Below, piece after piece: positions 22,833-31,942 of a DNA stretch of 62,691 nt. How positions within the stretch are numbered: position 1 is the first letter of the stretch; every line of letters begins with the position of its first letter. Under the pieces are notes generated by a model. It searched no databases. It was not told the origin of the DNA and saw only the letters and a list, made by a program, of their open reading frames with translations. The stretch comes from Bacteroidales bacterium. GTDB taxonomy: Bacteria > Bacteroidota > Bacteroidia > Bacteroidales > FEN-979. The translations under genes were made by a program, and so were the position numbers. The DNA lies in NCBI GenBank assembly GCA_030681475.1, contig JAUXWT010000109.1, positions 1 through 62,691 of the forward strand. The letters run 5' to 3'.

Positions 22833-24248
22833 TTATTTGAAAATGATCCGCAGGATGTAAAAAAGCAGTCCTGAAAATATGACAGTGACAGGTAGCGTGA
22901 TAAGCCATGCAATCAGGATGTTTCGTACAGTGCCCATTCGCAGGTTTTGTCTGCCGCCACCTGCAACCATAGAGCCTGCAATTCCTGATGACAAAACATG
23001 CGTGGTACTGACCGGAAGTCCGAACATAGAGGAAACTGTGATCGTACTTGCCGCAACAAGTTCAGCGCTGGCCCCCTGTGCGTAGGTAAGGTGTGTTTTG
23101 CCTATTTTTTCACCAATGGTGACGACAATTCTTTTCCATCCGATCATGGTGCCGAGTCCAAGGGAGATCGATACCAAAAGTATGACCCAACGGGGAGAGT
23201 ATTCCGTGTTCGACTTGAACTTTTTCAGGTTCGAGGATAAGATCGCAGTCCGGGTGGGGGATATTTTGGCAACAGGCTGGCCTTTAAAACTTTTCAGCAT
23301 CGATTCGGTATTCTTGCTGACCAGGATGATGGCTTTCCTCAGTTCGAAATGATCATCCTTCTTTAATTGATCGAAGGATGTAACTCCATTGAGTGTGTCC
23401 TTTATAAAACCCAGGTTTTTAACCACGACCCGGAGCGATTCACGATTGGCCGGCAGTATGGTACTTGAATCAATATGGGTTATATTCCATTCGATCTGAC
23501 GGGTTTCATATAAAAGTTCTTCGGGATTTTTCGATCTGTCAACCGAGAAATAGACCGGCGAAAAGGCGATCAGTATCAGCATGATCAGTCCAACCCCTTT
23601 TTGACCGTCATTCGATCCGTGGGCATAACTTACACTGGTGCATGTTAAGACCAGAATGCTTCGAATCCACAGGGGAGGGGCCTTTTTTGCAGGCGGTTCT
23701 TTGAAAATTAGTTTATTTTTCACTGTTTTTCTCAGAATGAACATCAAAAACATGGCGAAGGCAAACCCAAAAACAGGAGAGATAAGCAAAGAGAGTCCGA
23801 CATCGATCACCTTTTGCCAATTAAGTGCATATGTTGAAACACCCGGAAGAAAATAAAAGGCCAGTCCGACAACTAAAATAGAACCGATCAGTGTGTGTGA
23901 ACTGCTACAGGGTATGCCAAAATACCATGTCGCCAGATTCCAGATAATCGCCGTTATGATCAGTGCAAGGATCATGGAAATACTGTGTGTCAGATTTTGA
24001 TCAACCAGCAGTTCAACCGGAAGAAGGTTGATAATTCCCAAAGCCACGGCAATGCCGCCAACATTGACGCCGATAAAATTCCACAAACCAGACCATATTA
24101 CAGCGGTGACCGGCTTTATTGAGTGGGTATAAATTACTGTCGCAACTGCATTTGCCGTATCATGGAATCCATTGATGAATTCAAAACCTGCGGCAGCTAA
24201 AAGACAGATTATCAGAAGAATAGTGAATGTCGTGTCAAGACCAAACAT
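22833..24248 (-). CDS. PiT family inorganic phosphate transporter
   Basis: 471 residues. The two PiT signature repeats are present: GFHDTANAVATVIYTHS near residues 27-43 and SAELVAASTITVSSMFGLPVSTTH near residue 390, with SYAHGSNDGQKGVG near 208. The two membrane halves are separated by a hydrophilic insert of about 120 residues (230-350) predicted cytoplasmic. It imports phosphate with H+ or Na+. First gene of the probable PiT-DedA-Kup operon. Confidence 0.92.
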   Translation of the reverse strand: MFGLDTTFTILLIICLLAAAGFEFINGFHDTANAVATVIYTHSIKPVTAVIWSGLWNFIGVNVGGIAVALGIINLLPVELLVDQNLTHSISMILALIITAIIWNLATWYFGIPCSSSHTLIGSILVVGLAFYFLPGVSTYALNWQKVIDVGLSLLISPVFGFAFAMFLMFILRKTVKNKLIFKEPPAKKAPPLWIRSILVLTCTSVSYAHGSNDGQKGVGLIMLILIAFSPVYFSVDRSKNPEELLYETRQIEWNITHIDSSTILPANRESLRVVVKNLGFIKDTLNGVTSFDQLKKDDHFELRKAIILVSKNTESMLKSFKGQPVAKISPTRTAILSSNLKKFKSNTEYSPRWVILLVSISLGLGTMIGWKRIVVTIGEKIGKTHLTYAQGASAELVAASTITVSSMFGLPVSTTHVLSSGIAGSMVAGGGRQNLRMGTVRNILIAWLITLPVTVIFSGLLFYILRIIFK

Positions 24249-24342
24249 ATATATTATCGTTAGTGATTTTCGTTTCTGAATATAAGAGAACAGCGCGGGA
24301 AAATTAGCAAGAAAATCCCGACCTGAGCGTAATTGTTAAAAA

Positions 24343-25596
24343 TTATGTATAAGTATTAAGGCTCTGGCTCTCCTCCCGGTCAATTAATCTGAATCCATTT
24401 TTCAGTAAAAACGGGGTAAGAATGGTTGTCAGCGATGCCATTAGAACCAGGATTGAAAACATGGAAATGTCAATGAATCCTTTGGCAAGGGCAATATTGG
24501 CAATGACCAATTCCATGATCCCGCGGGCATTCAGCCCCAGTCCTAAAGCAAGTGATTTGGAATTGTTAAAACCTGCCATTCTTCCTCCAAGATAACCTCC
24601 GAAAATTTTACTGAAGAAGGAGGCAAACAGAACTACAACGAGAAGCAAGCCATCGGTAAGCGCAGAAAAGTTGAAGGAGATCCCCATCGTTGCAAAAAAG
24701 ATAGGAGCAAGAAATCCCATGGTTATCCCTGAAATGCTGCGTTGGACACGGCTGAAATCGCGATTGGAAAACATGCTTTTTGGGATTAGAATTGCGCCGA
24801 AAAAGGCGCCGATCACGAAATGCAATCCAAGGAGTTCAGCAAAGCTTGAAAAGATCAGAACAAACAGAATTACCAGTGCGAAAATAGACTCCTTGCCTCG
24901 CAGGTAATGTAAAAATCTGTCCATCAACGGATTAATGATATTGACCTTACGTTTGGCCAGTTTGAAAAAGTGATAGGCCACCATCAGGATGGCAGTAAAG
25001 AATCCAACCTTGATAGCTGCGTATAGGATGGACAGGGTCAGATCCCTGATGGTTTTGGTTTCATCATTGAAATCGAGGATGATCCCAAGGATCAACAGGG
25101 CAACAATGTCATTAAAAATAGCTGCCGAGATGATCCTTTGCCCCACATCGGTGTTGATCTTTCCAAGGTCAATCAGAATTCTGATACTCACCGGCAAGGC
25201 GGTGATGGCAATGCAAAGGCCGAGGAAAATGGTGAAAGTGTAAGAGAAATTAAACATCAGTCCGATGATCATTCCGCTGAACATGGGCACAATAAAACCA
25301 AGCAAGCCAATCCAGAGGTTGCGTCCGCGAATGGAATCCCTGATACTTTCCACTTCGATCTCCATTCCTGCCAAAACGATCAGCATGAACACACCCAACT
25401 CGGCGATGACTTTTAATTCTCCCGGACCGGGAATTATATTCAAAAGAGATGGGCCAAGGATGACTCCTGCGACAATCTCCCCGATCATCGAAGGCTGCCT
25501 GAACCGCTCCGCCAATTCTCCAAGCAGTTTGGCGGCAAGCAAAAGAACCAGCAGGTTGACAATGAATGGAAGCTGATCGTTGAAAATGTTGAACAT
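24343..25596 (-). CDS. Cation:proton antiporter (Na+/H+ exchanger, CPA2-like)
   Basis: 417 residues from the Met at 25596 (MFNIFNDQLPF). A Met ten residues earlier is possible, but the extra residues do not look like the family. The exchanger fold with about 12-13 helices shows FRQPSMIGEIVAGVILGPSLL near residue 35, and GLNARGIMELVIANIALAKGF near 360, both typical of KefB/NapA-type antiporters. It exchanges Na+ or K+ for H+ at the inner membrane. No C-terminal TrkA-N domain. Divergent from the PnuC gene and separated from the PiT operon by about 95 bases. Confidence 0.88.
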   Translation of the reverse strand: MFNIFNDQLPFIVNLLVLLLAAKLLGELAERFRQPSMIGEIVAGVILGPSLLNIIPGPGELKVIAELGVFMLIVLAGMEIEVESIRDSIRGRNLWIGLLGFIVPMFSGMIIGLMFNFSYTFTIFLGLCIAITALPVSIRILIDLGKINTDVGQRIISAAIFNDIVALLILGIILDFNDETKTIRDLTLSILYAAIKVGFFTAILMVAYHFFKLAKRKVNIINPLMDRFLHYLRGKESIFALVILFVLIFSSFAELLGLHFVIGAFFGAILIPKSMFSNRDFSRVQRSISGITMGFLAPIFFATMGISFNFSALTDGLLLVVVLFASFFSKIFGGYLGGRMAGFNNSKSLALGLGLNARGIMELVIANIALAKGFIDISMFSILVLMASLTTILTPFLLKNGFRLIDREESQSLNTYT

Positions 25597-25696
25597 GCAG
25601 TGCGGAAATCCTTGTTTCAGATGCAAATGTACTTCATTTTATGGTACCAACGAATAAGGTTGCAATCGACAATAGATTCCATTGTTCGATAAACCT

Positions 25697-25704
25697 TACC
25701 TTTG
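25697..25704 (+). promoter_or_regulatory. TAnnTTTG promoter element for pnuC, probably leaderless
   Basis: TACCTTTG ends only 5 bases before the ATG at 25710. With the usual Bacteroidota start point a few bases downstream of this element, the mRNA would have little or no 5' leader. Confidence 0.55.
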
Positions 25705-25709
25705 CGCCC

Positions 25710-26306
25710 ATGGATTTGACGATGCTTCTGCAAATAGGCCCCTTTCAAACGACCTACCTCGAAATGATCGCCGTGGCATTCGGATTGACCTGCGTATGGT
25801 TCATGAAGAAGGAAAGCGTGCTGGCCTTTCCGCTGGGCATTGTCAATGTGCTTATTTATGTTTACATTTTTTTTGGGGCAAAGCTTTATGCCAACGCGGG
25901 GATCAACGGTTATTTCTTTATCATGAGCGTTTATGGTTGGTACAAATGGACTAGAAAAGACACCAATAACAACACGATAAAGATCACCCGCTGTTCCAAA
26001 TCCGAACTGTTGTTGAACTTCATCGCAATCATCATCTTCTTTATTATCATCAGGTTCGCGCTGGTGCGATATACACCAAGCAATATTCCCACCTGGGATG
26101 CAGCCACCACGGCAGTGTACATGGTAGCCCAATGGTTGCTCTCCCGGAAAAAAATCGAAAATTGGATACTGTGGATTTCCGCCGATTTTGTAATGGTCGG
26201 ACTTTGTGCCTGGGAAGGACTTTATTTCAGTAGTTTTCAATACCTGGTATTCACATTTATAGCCGTGCTCGGGTTCAGGGAATGGCGGACCAAACTGGCC
26301 GGATGA
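25710..26306 (+). CDS. pnuC: PnuC-family nicotinamide riboside/mononucleotide transporter
   Basis: 198 residues from ATG 25710. The frame extends upstream but the promoter element lies within that extension. Seven membrane segments and the PnuC motifs KKESVLAFPLGIVNVLIY and NGYFFIMSVYGWYKW, the latter with the aromatic substrate-stacking residues, are clear. The protein takes up nicotinamide riboside by facilitated diffusion. The next gene, a ribosylnicotinamide-kinase-like ATPase, overlaps by ATGA, so uptake and phosphorylation are coupled. The pair forms an NAD salvage unit. Confidence 0.92.
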   Translation: MDLTMLLQIGPFQTTYLEMIAVAFGLTCVWFMKKESVLAFPLGIVNVLIYVYIFFGAKLYANAGINGYFFIMSVYGWYKWTRKDTNNNTIKITRCSKSELLLNFIAIIIFFIIIRFALVRYTPSNIPTWDAATTAVYMVAQWLLSRKKIENWILWISADFVMVGLCAWEGLYFSSFQYLVFTFIAVLGFREWRTKLAG

Positions 26307-26818
26307 TCCGAAAAATTGCCATTACCGGACCAGAATCTACAGGCAAGTCAGCGCTGGCTGAACAACTTGCTGACCATTTTCAAACAACATGGGTTCCGGA
26401 ATATGCCCGCCAATACCTTAACCATCTTGGAAGACCCTACGAAGAAAAAGATATCCTCCTGATCGCGAAAGGCCAGTTGGCGGCTGAAGCCTCGCAACTG
26501 AGTTATGCCAATATTTTACTTTTCTGCGACACCGAACTGCTGGTGACAAAAATCTGGAGTGAAGTGAAATACCATCGGTGCAACCCATGGATACTCGAAA
26601 CTATTAAGGTACACCGGTATGACCTTTACCTGCTTTGTGATATTGATCTGCCCTGGCAGGAGGATCCGCTTCGTGAACATCCCGATCAACGGCAATATTT
26701 GTTCGATTTGTATTACAATGAGTTGAAAAACAGGAAGTTTCCGTTTAGAGTAGTTCGTGGGCGCGGTCAGGAAAGGTTAGAGAATGCAATTAAAATTATT
26801 CATAACTTTCCTTTTTAA
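26303..26818 (+). CDS. NadR-type ribosylnicotinamide kinase (AAA ATPase)
   Basis: 171 residues from the ATG that overlaps the pnuC stop (ATGA). It has a P-loop, GPESTGKS, at residues 8-15, then PEYARQYL and FCDTELLVTKIW, the Walker B-like region of the NadR kinase domain. It lacks the helix-turn-helix and adenylyltransferase domains of E. coli NadR, so it is a stand-alone kinase making NMN from nicotinamide riboside in the cytoplasm. The pairing with PnuC supports the assignment. Confidence 0.88.
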   Translation: MIRKIAITGPESTGKSALAEQLADHFQTTWVPEYARQYLNHLGRPYEEKDILLIAKGQLAAEASQLSYANILLFCDTELLVTKIWSEVKYHRCNPWILETIKVHRYDLYLLCDIDLPWQEDPLREHPDQRQYLFDLYYNELKNRKFPFRVVRGRGQERLENAIKIIHNFPF

Positions 26819-26864
26819 TATCGAACTGATTGCAGATATTTGAATCTTCTAAGAATTAAGGAAG

Positions 26865-28058
26865 ATGGACAGAAAGATCCGTGTTTTATTTTTACCAAAA
26901 TGGTACCCGAATCGCTATGACTCCATGCCCGGCCTGTTTATTCAGCGGCAGGCGGAGGCGATTACCCCGTTTTGCGATGTAGCGGTGATCTATGTTCATC
27001 CCGATCCGCTTTGTTCCGACAAACTTGAAGTAGATTTCAGTGAAGAAAATGATGTCCGTGTGTTGCGGGTTTACTTCAAGGTAAGTGCCGGACAACATAC
27101 TTTCTTAGGGACAGCGCTGAATTTATGGCATTTCTACCAAGCTCACCGTAAAGCATTTCAAAGCATACGTGAATTTTCACCCGATCTGGTTCATGCCCAT
27201 ATCCTTACACGCATGGGTTTCATTGGTTGGAGGTTAAGCCGCAGCCAAAATATACCACTGGTGATTTCAGAACATTGGTCCCGCTATTTTCCTGAAAATA
27301 ATACCTACCGTGGATGGCTCAGAAGGTTGGTTTCCGGCTTTGTAGTGAAGAAGGCTGCGGCTGTGGTAGCAGTGTCGGAACCGTTGCGAAAGGCCATGCA
27401 ACAATGCAGCCTGAAAAATACAAACTTCAGGATCATTCCGAATGTGGTGGATATGGCCGGTATGATCGCTTTACCGGAAGTTGCGAAAACAGGTAAGAAA
27501 ACGTTTGTGCATGTCTCTTGTTTTGAAGACAAGTCGAAAAATATTTCAGGGTTTTTACGTTCAGTTAAAGAACTTTCTGAATTGAGGCAGGATTTTATCT
27601 GTTTAATGGTTGGTTATGGTCCCGATTGGGAGGAGATGAAAGAGTATGCGGGATTCCTCAGGATACATGAATCAATTATTAGGTTTACCGGGGTCAAGAC
27701 CGGCAACGACTTCGTGAAAATACTGTCGGGAGCCGATTTTTCGGTTCTGTCAAGTCGTTACGAAACCTTTGGTACCGTGGTGATCGAAAGTCTGGCTTGC
27801 GGTGTGCCGGTCGTTGCGACCGAAGTGGGGGTGGCGAGGGATGTGATCAATGTAGAAAACGGATTGCTGGTGCCACCGGGCGATGAAAAAGCGCTGACTG
27901 AAGCGCTTAATCGAATGCTCGACCAGTGCAGAGAGTATGATACAATCAGGATAAAGGATAGTATTTCAGATCATTACAGCAGGAAATCTGTTGGGGATCA
28001 ACTTGTTGACCTGTATCGTGAGTTAACCGATTTAACCGCAAAGAAGCAAAGACGCTAA
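26865..28058 (+). CDS. Glycosyltransferase family 4
   Basis: 397 residues with the GT-B fold. The N-terminal domain shows FLPKWYPNRYDSMPGLFIQRQ near residue 9 and PDLVHAHILTRMGF. The C-terminal domain shows GTVVIESLACGVPVVATEVG with the E-x7-E motif near residue 303-311. It transfers a sugar from a nucleotide donor to a growing polysaccharide. The last residues, LTAKKQRR, are encoded by an AACCGCAAAG-type repeat (28034-28061), so the natural C-terminus has probably been replaced. The 7-base gap to the next gene makes it the start of a polysaccharide set. Confidence 0.88.
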   Translation: MDRKIRVLFLPKWYPNRYDSMPGLFIQRQAEAITPFCDVAVIYVHPDPLCSDKLEVDFSEENDVRVLRVYFKVSAGQHTFLGTALNLWHFYQAHRKAFQSIREFSPDLVHAHILTRMGFIGWRLSRSQNIPLVISEHWSRYFPENNTYRGWLRRLVSGFVVKKAAAVVAVSEPLRKAMQQCSLKNTNFRIIPNVVDMAGMIALPEVAKTGKKTFVHVSCFEDKSKNISGFLRSVKELSELRQDFICLMVGYGPDWEEMKEYAGFLRIHESIIRFTGVKTGNDFVKILSGADFSVLSSRYETFGTVVIESLACGVPVVATEVGVARDVINVENGLLVPPGDEKALTEALNRMLDQCREYDTIRIKDSISDHYSRKSVGDQLVDLYRELTDLTAKKQRR

Positions 28059-28061
28059 GAA
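28034..28061. repeat. AACCGCAAAG-type repeat forming the 3' end of the GT4 gene
   Basis: AACCGCAAAGAAGCAAAG followed by ACGCTAAGAA, a phrase related to the inner arm of the 13592-13718 repeat. It supplies the last nine or so codons and the stop of the glycosyltransferase gene. Confidence 0.6.
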
Positions 28062-28065
28062 TAGT

Positions 28066-29817
28066 ATGAGTGAATTGAACCCAATTGCCTCTTCGCATCT
28101 TAATGGTAAAACACCTCCGCTGCGTTTCGGGGTCATGAGCAGCGGAACGACCTTTCAACACTGGCAGGCCGATGCGTTGACCGGACTCCATGAACACGGG
28201 CATCGACTCATCGTTATGATCGTTGATGGACGGACTGTGCAGAAAACCTCCCTGATACACCGGATTTTGAAAAAAAAGTGGAGTACCTTTCTCTATATGT
28301 TCCTGGAAAAACGGGTCTTTAAACCTGCAGCAAAGAAATTGGTTTCATTATCTACCGATTTTCCGGATGTGACTACATTAACCTGCATTGTTGAGCAGAA
28401 AGGTTTTTCTGAATATTTTCAGGATACGGATATTGAAACGATCAAAAAGTTTCAACTGGATTTTATACTCAGGTTCGGTTTTAGCATCATCCGCGGAAAC
28501 ATTTTATCAGCTGCACGTTTTGGTGTATGGTCATTCCATCATGACGATGAGATGATCTACCGGGGCGGTCCTCCCGGCTTCTGGGAGATATTCAGGGGCG
28601 ACCCTGTAAATGGAGCCATGATGCAGCGGCTTACTGATAAACTTGATGGCGGTGTTATCCTTAAAAAAGGGTACCTGAAGACAATCATGCATTCTTACAG
28701 GGAGAATCTCAACCAACTGTTATCGGTTACATCATCATGGCCTGCTCTGGTGGCCGATGAATTGTCGGGTAACATGCTTGAAATTCAGGATGTTGTTGAT
28801 CAACCTGATGTGATTGCCAGTAAAACGGATGCACCGTTATACAAGATCCCGGGGAATGGAGAAATGTTAAAATTTCTTTATTTGCTTTTGCGGAACAGGA
28901 TCAGATTTTACTACCGCGACTTTATCGCTGCGGAGTTATGGAATGTTGGCATCATCGGGAAACCGATCCATGAAGTTGCGCTTGGGACTGATATTATCAG
29001 GGAAGCTGAAGTCACGTGGCTGGCACCGGTGCCTGGATCTCGTTACCTGGCTGATCCTTCGGGATTTATGATTGATGACAAGCTTCATATTCTTGCCGAG
29101 GACTATAGTTATTCATCCCAAAAGGCAGGTATCTCAGAGATCATTGTTGAATTTTATCCTGTTCGGGTGACTAACCCTGCGAAGGTAATCAACGCGGACA
29201 GGCATCTTTCATATCCTTATGTTCTTCAGCACAACGGAGAAATATATTGCCTGCCCGAATCCCACAAATCATGCAACATCACACTGTACCGCCGTGATTT
29301 CGGGACAGGAAAATTTACACAGGAACGGGTAATGCTTGAAGCTGTTGAAGCAGTTGACCCGACTCTGGTTTTTTTCAACGGATTGTGGTGGTTATTCTTT
29401 ACAGATCGGAAATACTCAAATACCCATCTTTTTCTCTATCACGCTCACGAGTTAACCGGTGAATTCAAGCCACACCGTCTTAACCCCATAAAAATTGATA
29501 TCCGGTCAGCACGACCTGCAGGCACCCCTTTTATCCATAAAAATGTTCTTTATCGGCCGGCTCAGGATTGTGCGGGCACCTATGGGGGCCGGATTGCCAT
29601 AAACCGAGTGTTTCAGCTTACACCGGAGGTATACATCGAAAAAATCGTCAAATTCATTGAACCTGTGCAAGGCAGCCGGTATAGCCATGGGTTGCATACC
29701 CTGTGTTCGGTTGGGAATTTTACCCTGATCGATGGTAAGACCCATAATTTGGATCGCCACTTCTTCCGCCATCAATTGTGGAAAAGATTAAAAAAGAAGG
29801 GTTCGGAAGATGTTTAA
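28066..29817 (+). CDS. Formyltransferase-like / glucosamine inositolphosphorylceramide transferase-like (GINT1_N) fusion
   Basis: 583 residues. Residues about 20-230 resemble the formyltransferase domain of methionyl-tRNA formyltransferase and ArnA: LRFGFSIIRGNIL, WSFHHDDEMIYRGGPPGFWEI near residue 158-179, and DGGVILKKG. Residues about 320-570 form a five-bladed propeller-like domain of the GINT1_N type: RYLADPSGFMIDDKLHIL, YPYVLQHNGEIYCLPES and DPTLVFFNGLWWLFFTD. Eight bases of its 3' end overlap the flippase gene. Probably it modifies an amino sugar of a surface glycan; the exact reaction is unknown. Cytoplasmic, no signal peptide. Confidence 0.8.
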   Translation: MSELNPIASSHLNGKTPPLRFGVMSSGTTFQHWQADALTGLHEHGHRLIVMIVDGRTVQKTSLIHRILKKKWSTFLYMFLEKRVFKPAAKKLVSLSTDFPDVTTLTCIVEQKGFSEYFQDTDIETIKKFQLDFILRFGFSIIRGNILSAARFGVWSFHHDDEMIYRGGPPGFWEIFRGDPVNGAMMQRLTDKLDGGVILKKGYLKTIMHSYRENLNQLLSVTSSWPALVADELSGNMLEIQDVVDQPDVIASKTDAPLYKIPGNGEMLKFLYLLLRNRIRFYYRDFIAAELWNVGIIGKPIHEVALGTDIIREAEVTWLAPVPGSRYLADPSGFMIDDKLHILAEDYSYSSQKAGISEIIVEFYPVRVTNPAKVINADRHLSYPYVLQHNGEIYCLPESHKSCNITLYRRDFGTGKFTQERVMLEAVEAVDPTLVFFNGLWWLFFTDRKYSNTHLFLYHAHELTGEFKPHRLNPIKIDIRSARPAGTPFIHKNVLYRPAQDCAGTYGGRIAINRVFQLTPEVYIEKIVKFIEPVQGSRYSHGLHTLCSVGNFTLIDGKTHNLDRHFFRHQLWKRLKKKGSEDV

Positions 29818-31102
29818 AAAGATAATAGGAACAATCGGAACCCGGGCCTTAACTGCAGTGCTGGCCTTTATTACATGGACGTTGAACGCACAGTACCTCG
29901 GCCCGGAAAATGTAGGTACCATCAGTCTGATCATTTTTTCGGTAGCCATTATTCAATTGTTCACAAATTTTATTGCGGGAGCTGCATTGATATACCTCAC
30001 TCCCAGGACAGGGATATATAAGCTGTTTATCCCGGCTTATATCTGGTCATTGACTGTTACTTTGCTGGCAGCAGGTGGACTTCAAGTACTCGGGACAATG
30101 TTCCCTATCCTGGAGATCATTCCGGCAGGTTATTTCCTTCCTGTGATGTTCCTGGCGCTGGTCATGTCCCTTACCACGGCCAACTATATGCTGCTGCTTG
30201 GCCTTGAGCGGGTTAAATCATATAATATCATCAGCCTTGTTCAGATAGTCATTCTGTTTTTGATCCTCCTGCTGATGCTTTTTGGTGTCAGGTTGTTGGA
30301 TGTGATGGCATACTACTGGGCCATTTTTATCTCCTATCTTATTGCAATGGTGTTCGGTCTTTTTGTGCTGATCCCATCTCTGAAAAAAGTTCCCCTGACC
30401 AATATGAAAGCGCTTTTGCTGGAGATACTGAGGTTTGGAAGTTATGTGCAGTTCGCCAACATATTCCAGACCATGAACTACAGGCTCAGCCTTAAGTTCG
30501 TCGACTATTTTATCGGCAGAGGCGCGGTCGGGGTGCTGGCGCTGGGAATGCAGCTTGCCGAGGGAATGTGGCTGATCAGCCGCAGCATTGCCACCGTGCA
30601 ATACTCGCGGCTCTCCAACGAAATGAATTATGATTATAGTGTCAGGCTTACACTCACCCTGGCCAAGATCTCATGGGTTGTTACCGGATTTGCCATGCTG
30701 ATTGTTCTTGCAATCCCAAATTCTGTTTTTATAACGATTTTTACCGCAGGTTTCGAAGATGTCAAGATGGTGATTGCCTCTCTTGCCCTGGGAATTGTTG
30801 CCCTAAGTGTTTCGATGATCTTCAGCGGATTTTTTTCCAGTATCAACAAGCCTTACCACAACACCGTCAGTTCGGCCACCGGTCTGATATTTACAATCGG
30901 ACTAGGATTGTGGCTTATCCCTGCTTACGGAATTATGGGCGCCGGAATTTCCGCAACGGTATCATATTCCTTCGTGACTTTGTATCAGTTTATTGTTTTT
31001 TCGTCGATGACAAAGCTTACTGCGCGGGATTTTCTGCTTACACGAAAGGAGATCAGTCTGCTATACCGGGAAATTAAAAAGGCCGTGACACATAATACGT
31101 GA
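29810..31102 (+). CDS. Polysaccharide flippase (oligosaccharide flippase, MATE-like)
   Basis: 430 residues with about 12 predicted membrane helices and little else. It opens MFKKIIGTIGTRALTAVLAF and has the AQYLGPENVGTISLIIFSVA segment typical of Wzx-like flippases. It would move lipid-linked glycan units across the inner membrane for the products of the two preceding genes. The last residues (VTHNT) and the stop fall in a GTGACACGTGACG-type repeat, so the C-terminus may be shortened. Last gene of the 25710-31102 run. Confidence 0.88.
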   Translation: MFKKIIGTIGTRALTAVLAFITWTLNAQYLGPENVGTISLIIFSVAIIQLFTNFIAGAALIYLTPRTGIYKLFIPAYIWSLTVTLLAAGGLQVLGTMFPILEIIPAGYFLPVMFLALVMSLTTANYMLLLGLERVKSYNIISLVQIVILFLILLLMLFGVRLLDVMAYYWAIFISYLIAMVFGLFVLIPSLKKVPLTNMKALLLEILRFGSYVQFANIFQTMNYRLSLKFVDYFIGRGAVGVLALGMQLAEGMWLISRSIATVQYSRLSNEMNYDYSVRLTLTLAKISWVVTGFAMLIVLAIPNSVFITIFTAGFEDVKMVIASLALGIVALSVSMIFSGFFSSINKPYHNTVSSATGLIFTIGLGLWLIPAYGIMGAGISATVSYSFVTLYQFIVFSSMTKLTARDFLLTRKEISLLYREIKKAVTHNT

Positions 31103-31132
31103 CACGTGACGCGTGACACGTAACGCGTGACA
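31084..31132. repeat. GTGACACGTGACG-type tandem phrase at the flippase 3' end
   Basis: Repeated CGTGACA/CGTGACG/CGTAACG words over about 49 bases, overlapping the flippase stop codon (31100-31102) and the convergent space before the broken decarboxylase gene. Confidence 0.6.
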
Positions 31133-31159
31133 TTTGAGACGAATCATTTGTCGGAATAG

Positions 31160-31794
31160 TTATTCTCCTTTAAAAACAGGTTTCCTCTTTTCATAAAATG
31201 CGTTGATCCCTTCCAGGTAATCGCTGCTTGTGCCTGCAATGCGGCGAAGCATATCAATGTGCTCAAAGGTCTGCGGTGTCATGGGCAGAGCATTCCCAAG
31301 AATGTTCAGTTGTTCCTTGATCACCTGGATGCTGAGCGGTGAATTGGCGATGATTTTCCTGGCAAGCCTGACGGTGAAGTTTTCGAGATCACCGGCATCA
31401 ACAAGGTGGTTGATGATTCCGAGTCCGAGCGCCCCTTCTGCTGAAATTGGTTCAGCCGTGAAAAACATCTCCTTTACGATATGCTTCCTTCTGCCATGGC
31501 GATCACGGGGACTGAGGTTCCCTGGATGATACGGATGACCTCCTGCAGCGGATTGTCATACGCAAGCGGATCCCGGCCGTCGCGTGAAAGTTCATCGATA
31601 AAAAATCCCGATGACCATACCTTCATGCCTCTGTTCGCCCGGATGATGATCACTCTCGCTTTTTTATCCCTCAACACTTTAATAGCATGCAGCAGCTCTT
31701 TAAGCAGGTCAACACTCAATGCATTTCTCTTTGCGTCATGGTTCAGGGTGATCCACCCGATCTGTGCTCTAAGCTCTTTTAGTACAAGTGCCAT
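31160..31794 (-). pseudogene. Methylmalonyl-CoA decarboxylase (ScpB/YgfG-like), disrupted by an internal deletion
   Basis: Two adjoining frames cover the two ends of one crotonase. The N-terminal part, 31794 to 31474, runs to VPVIAMAEGSIS and stops. The C-terminal part runs in another frame through HIVKEMFFTAEPISAEGAL to KRKPVFKGE. Compared with E. coli YgfG the join removes about 48 residues, from just after the EGS motif (WGGAFE...) to just before HIVKE. This takes out the oxyanion-hole and active-site region and also shifts the frame. The product cannot be active. The intact ends suggest a recent event, or an assembly error in a population mixture. It would have decarboxylated methylmalonyl-CoA to propionyl-CoA. 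Confidence 0.85.
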
Positions 31795-31908
31795 AATTTT
31801 TCACTGTTAACATTTTAACAGACCGCAAAGTAACATAATTCTCTGGAATTGTGCATAACTTAGTTGAAAATATTTCGGGTTTTATTCAGTACTGACAGGC
31901 CTTTCCTG

Positions 31909-31916
31909 TATCTTTG
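31909..31916 (+). promoter_or_regulatory. TAnnTTTG promoter element for parE
   Basis: TATCTTTG lies 26 bases upstream of the parE start codon in the divergent interval 31795-31942. Confidence 0.55.
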
Positions 31917-31942
31917 CCGCAGTTTAAAACTGGACTTGCTGA

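Noticed and set aside
31230..31810. Plus-strand reading frames over the decarboxylase gene
   Set aside because: They are antisense shadows of the broken crotonase gene, whose two parts match a known family.
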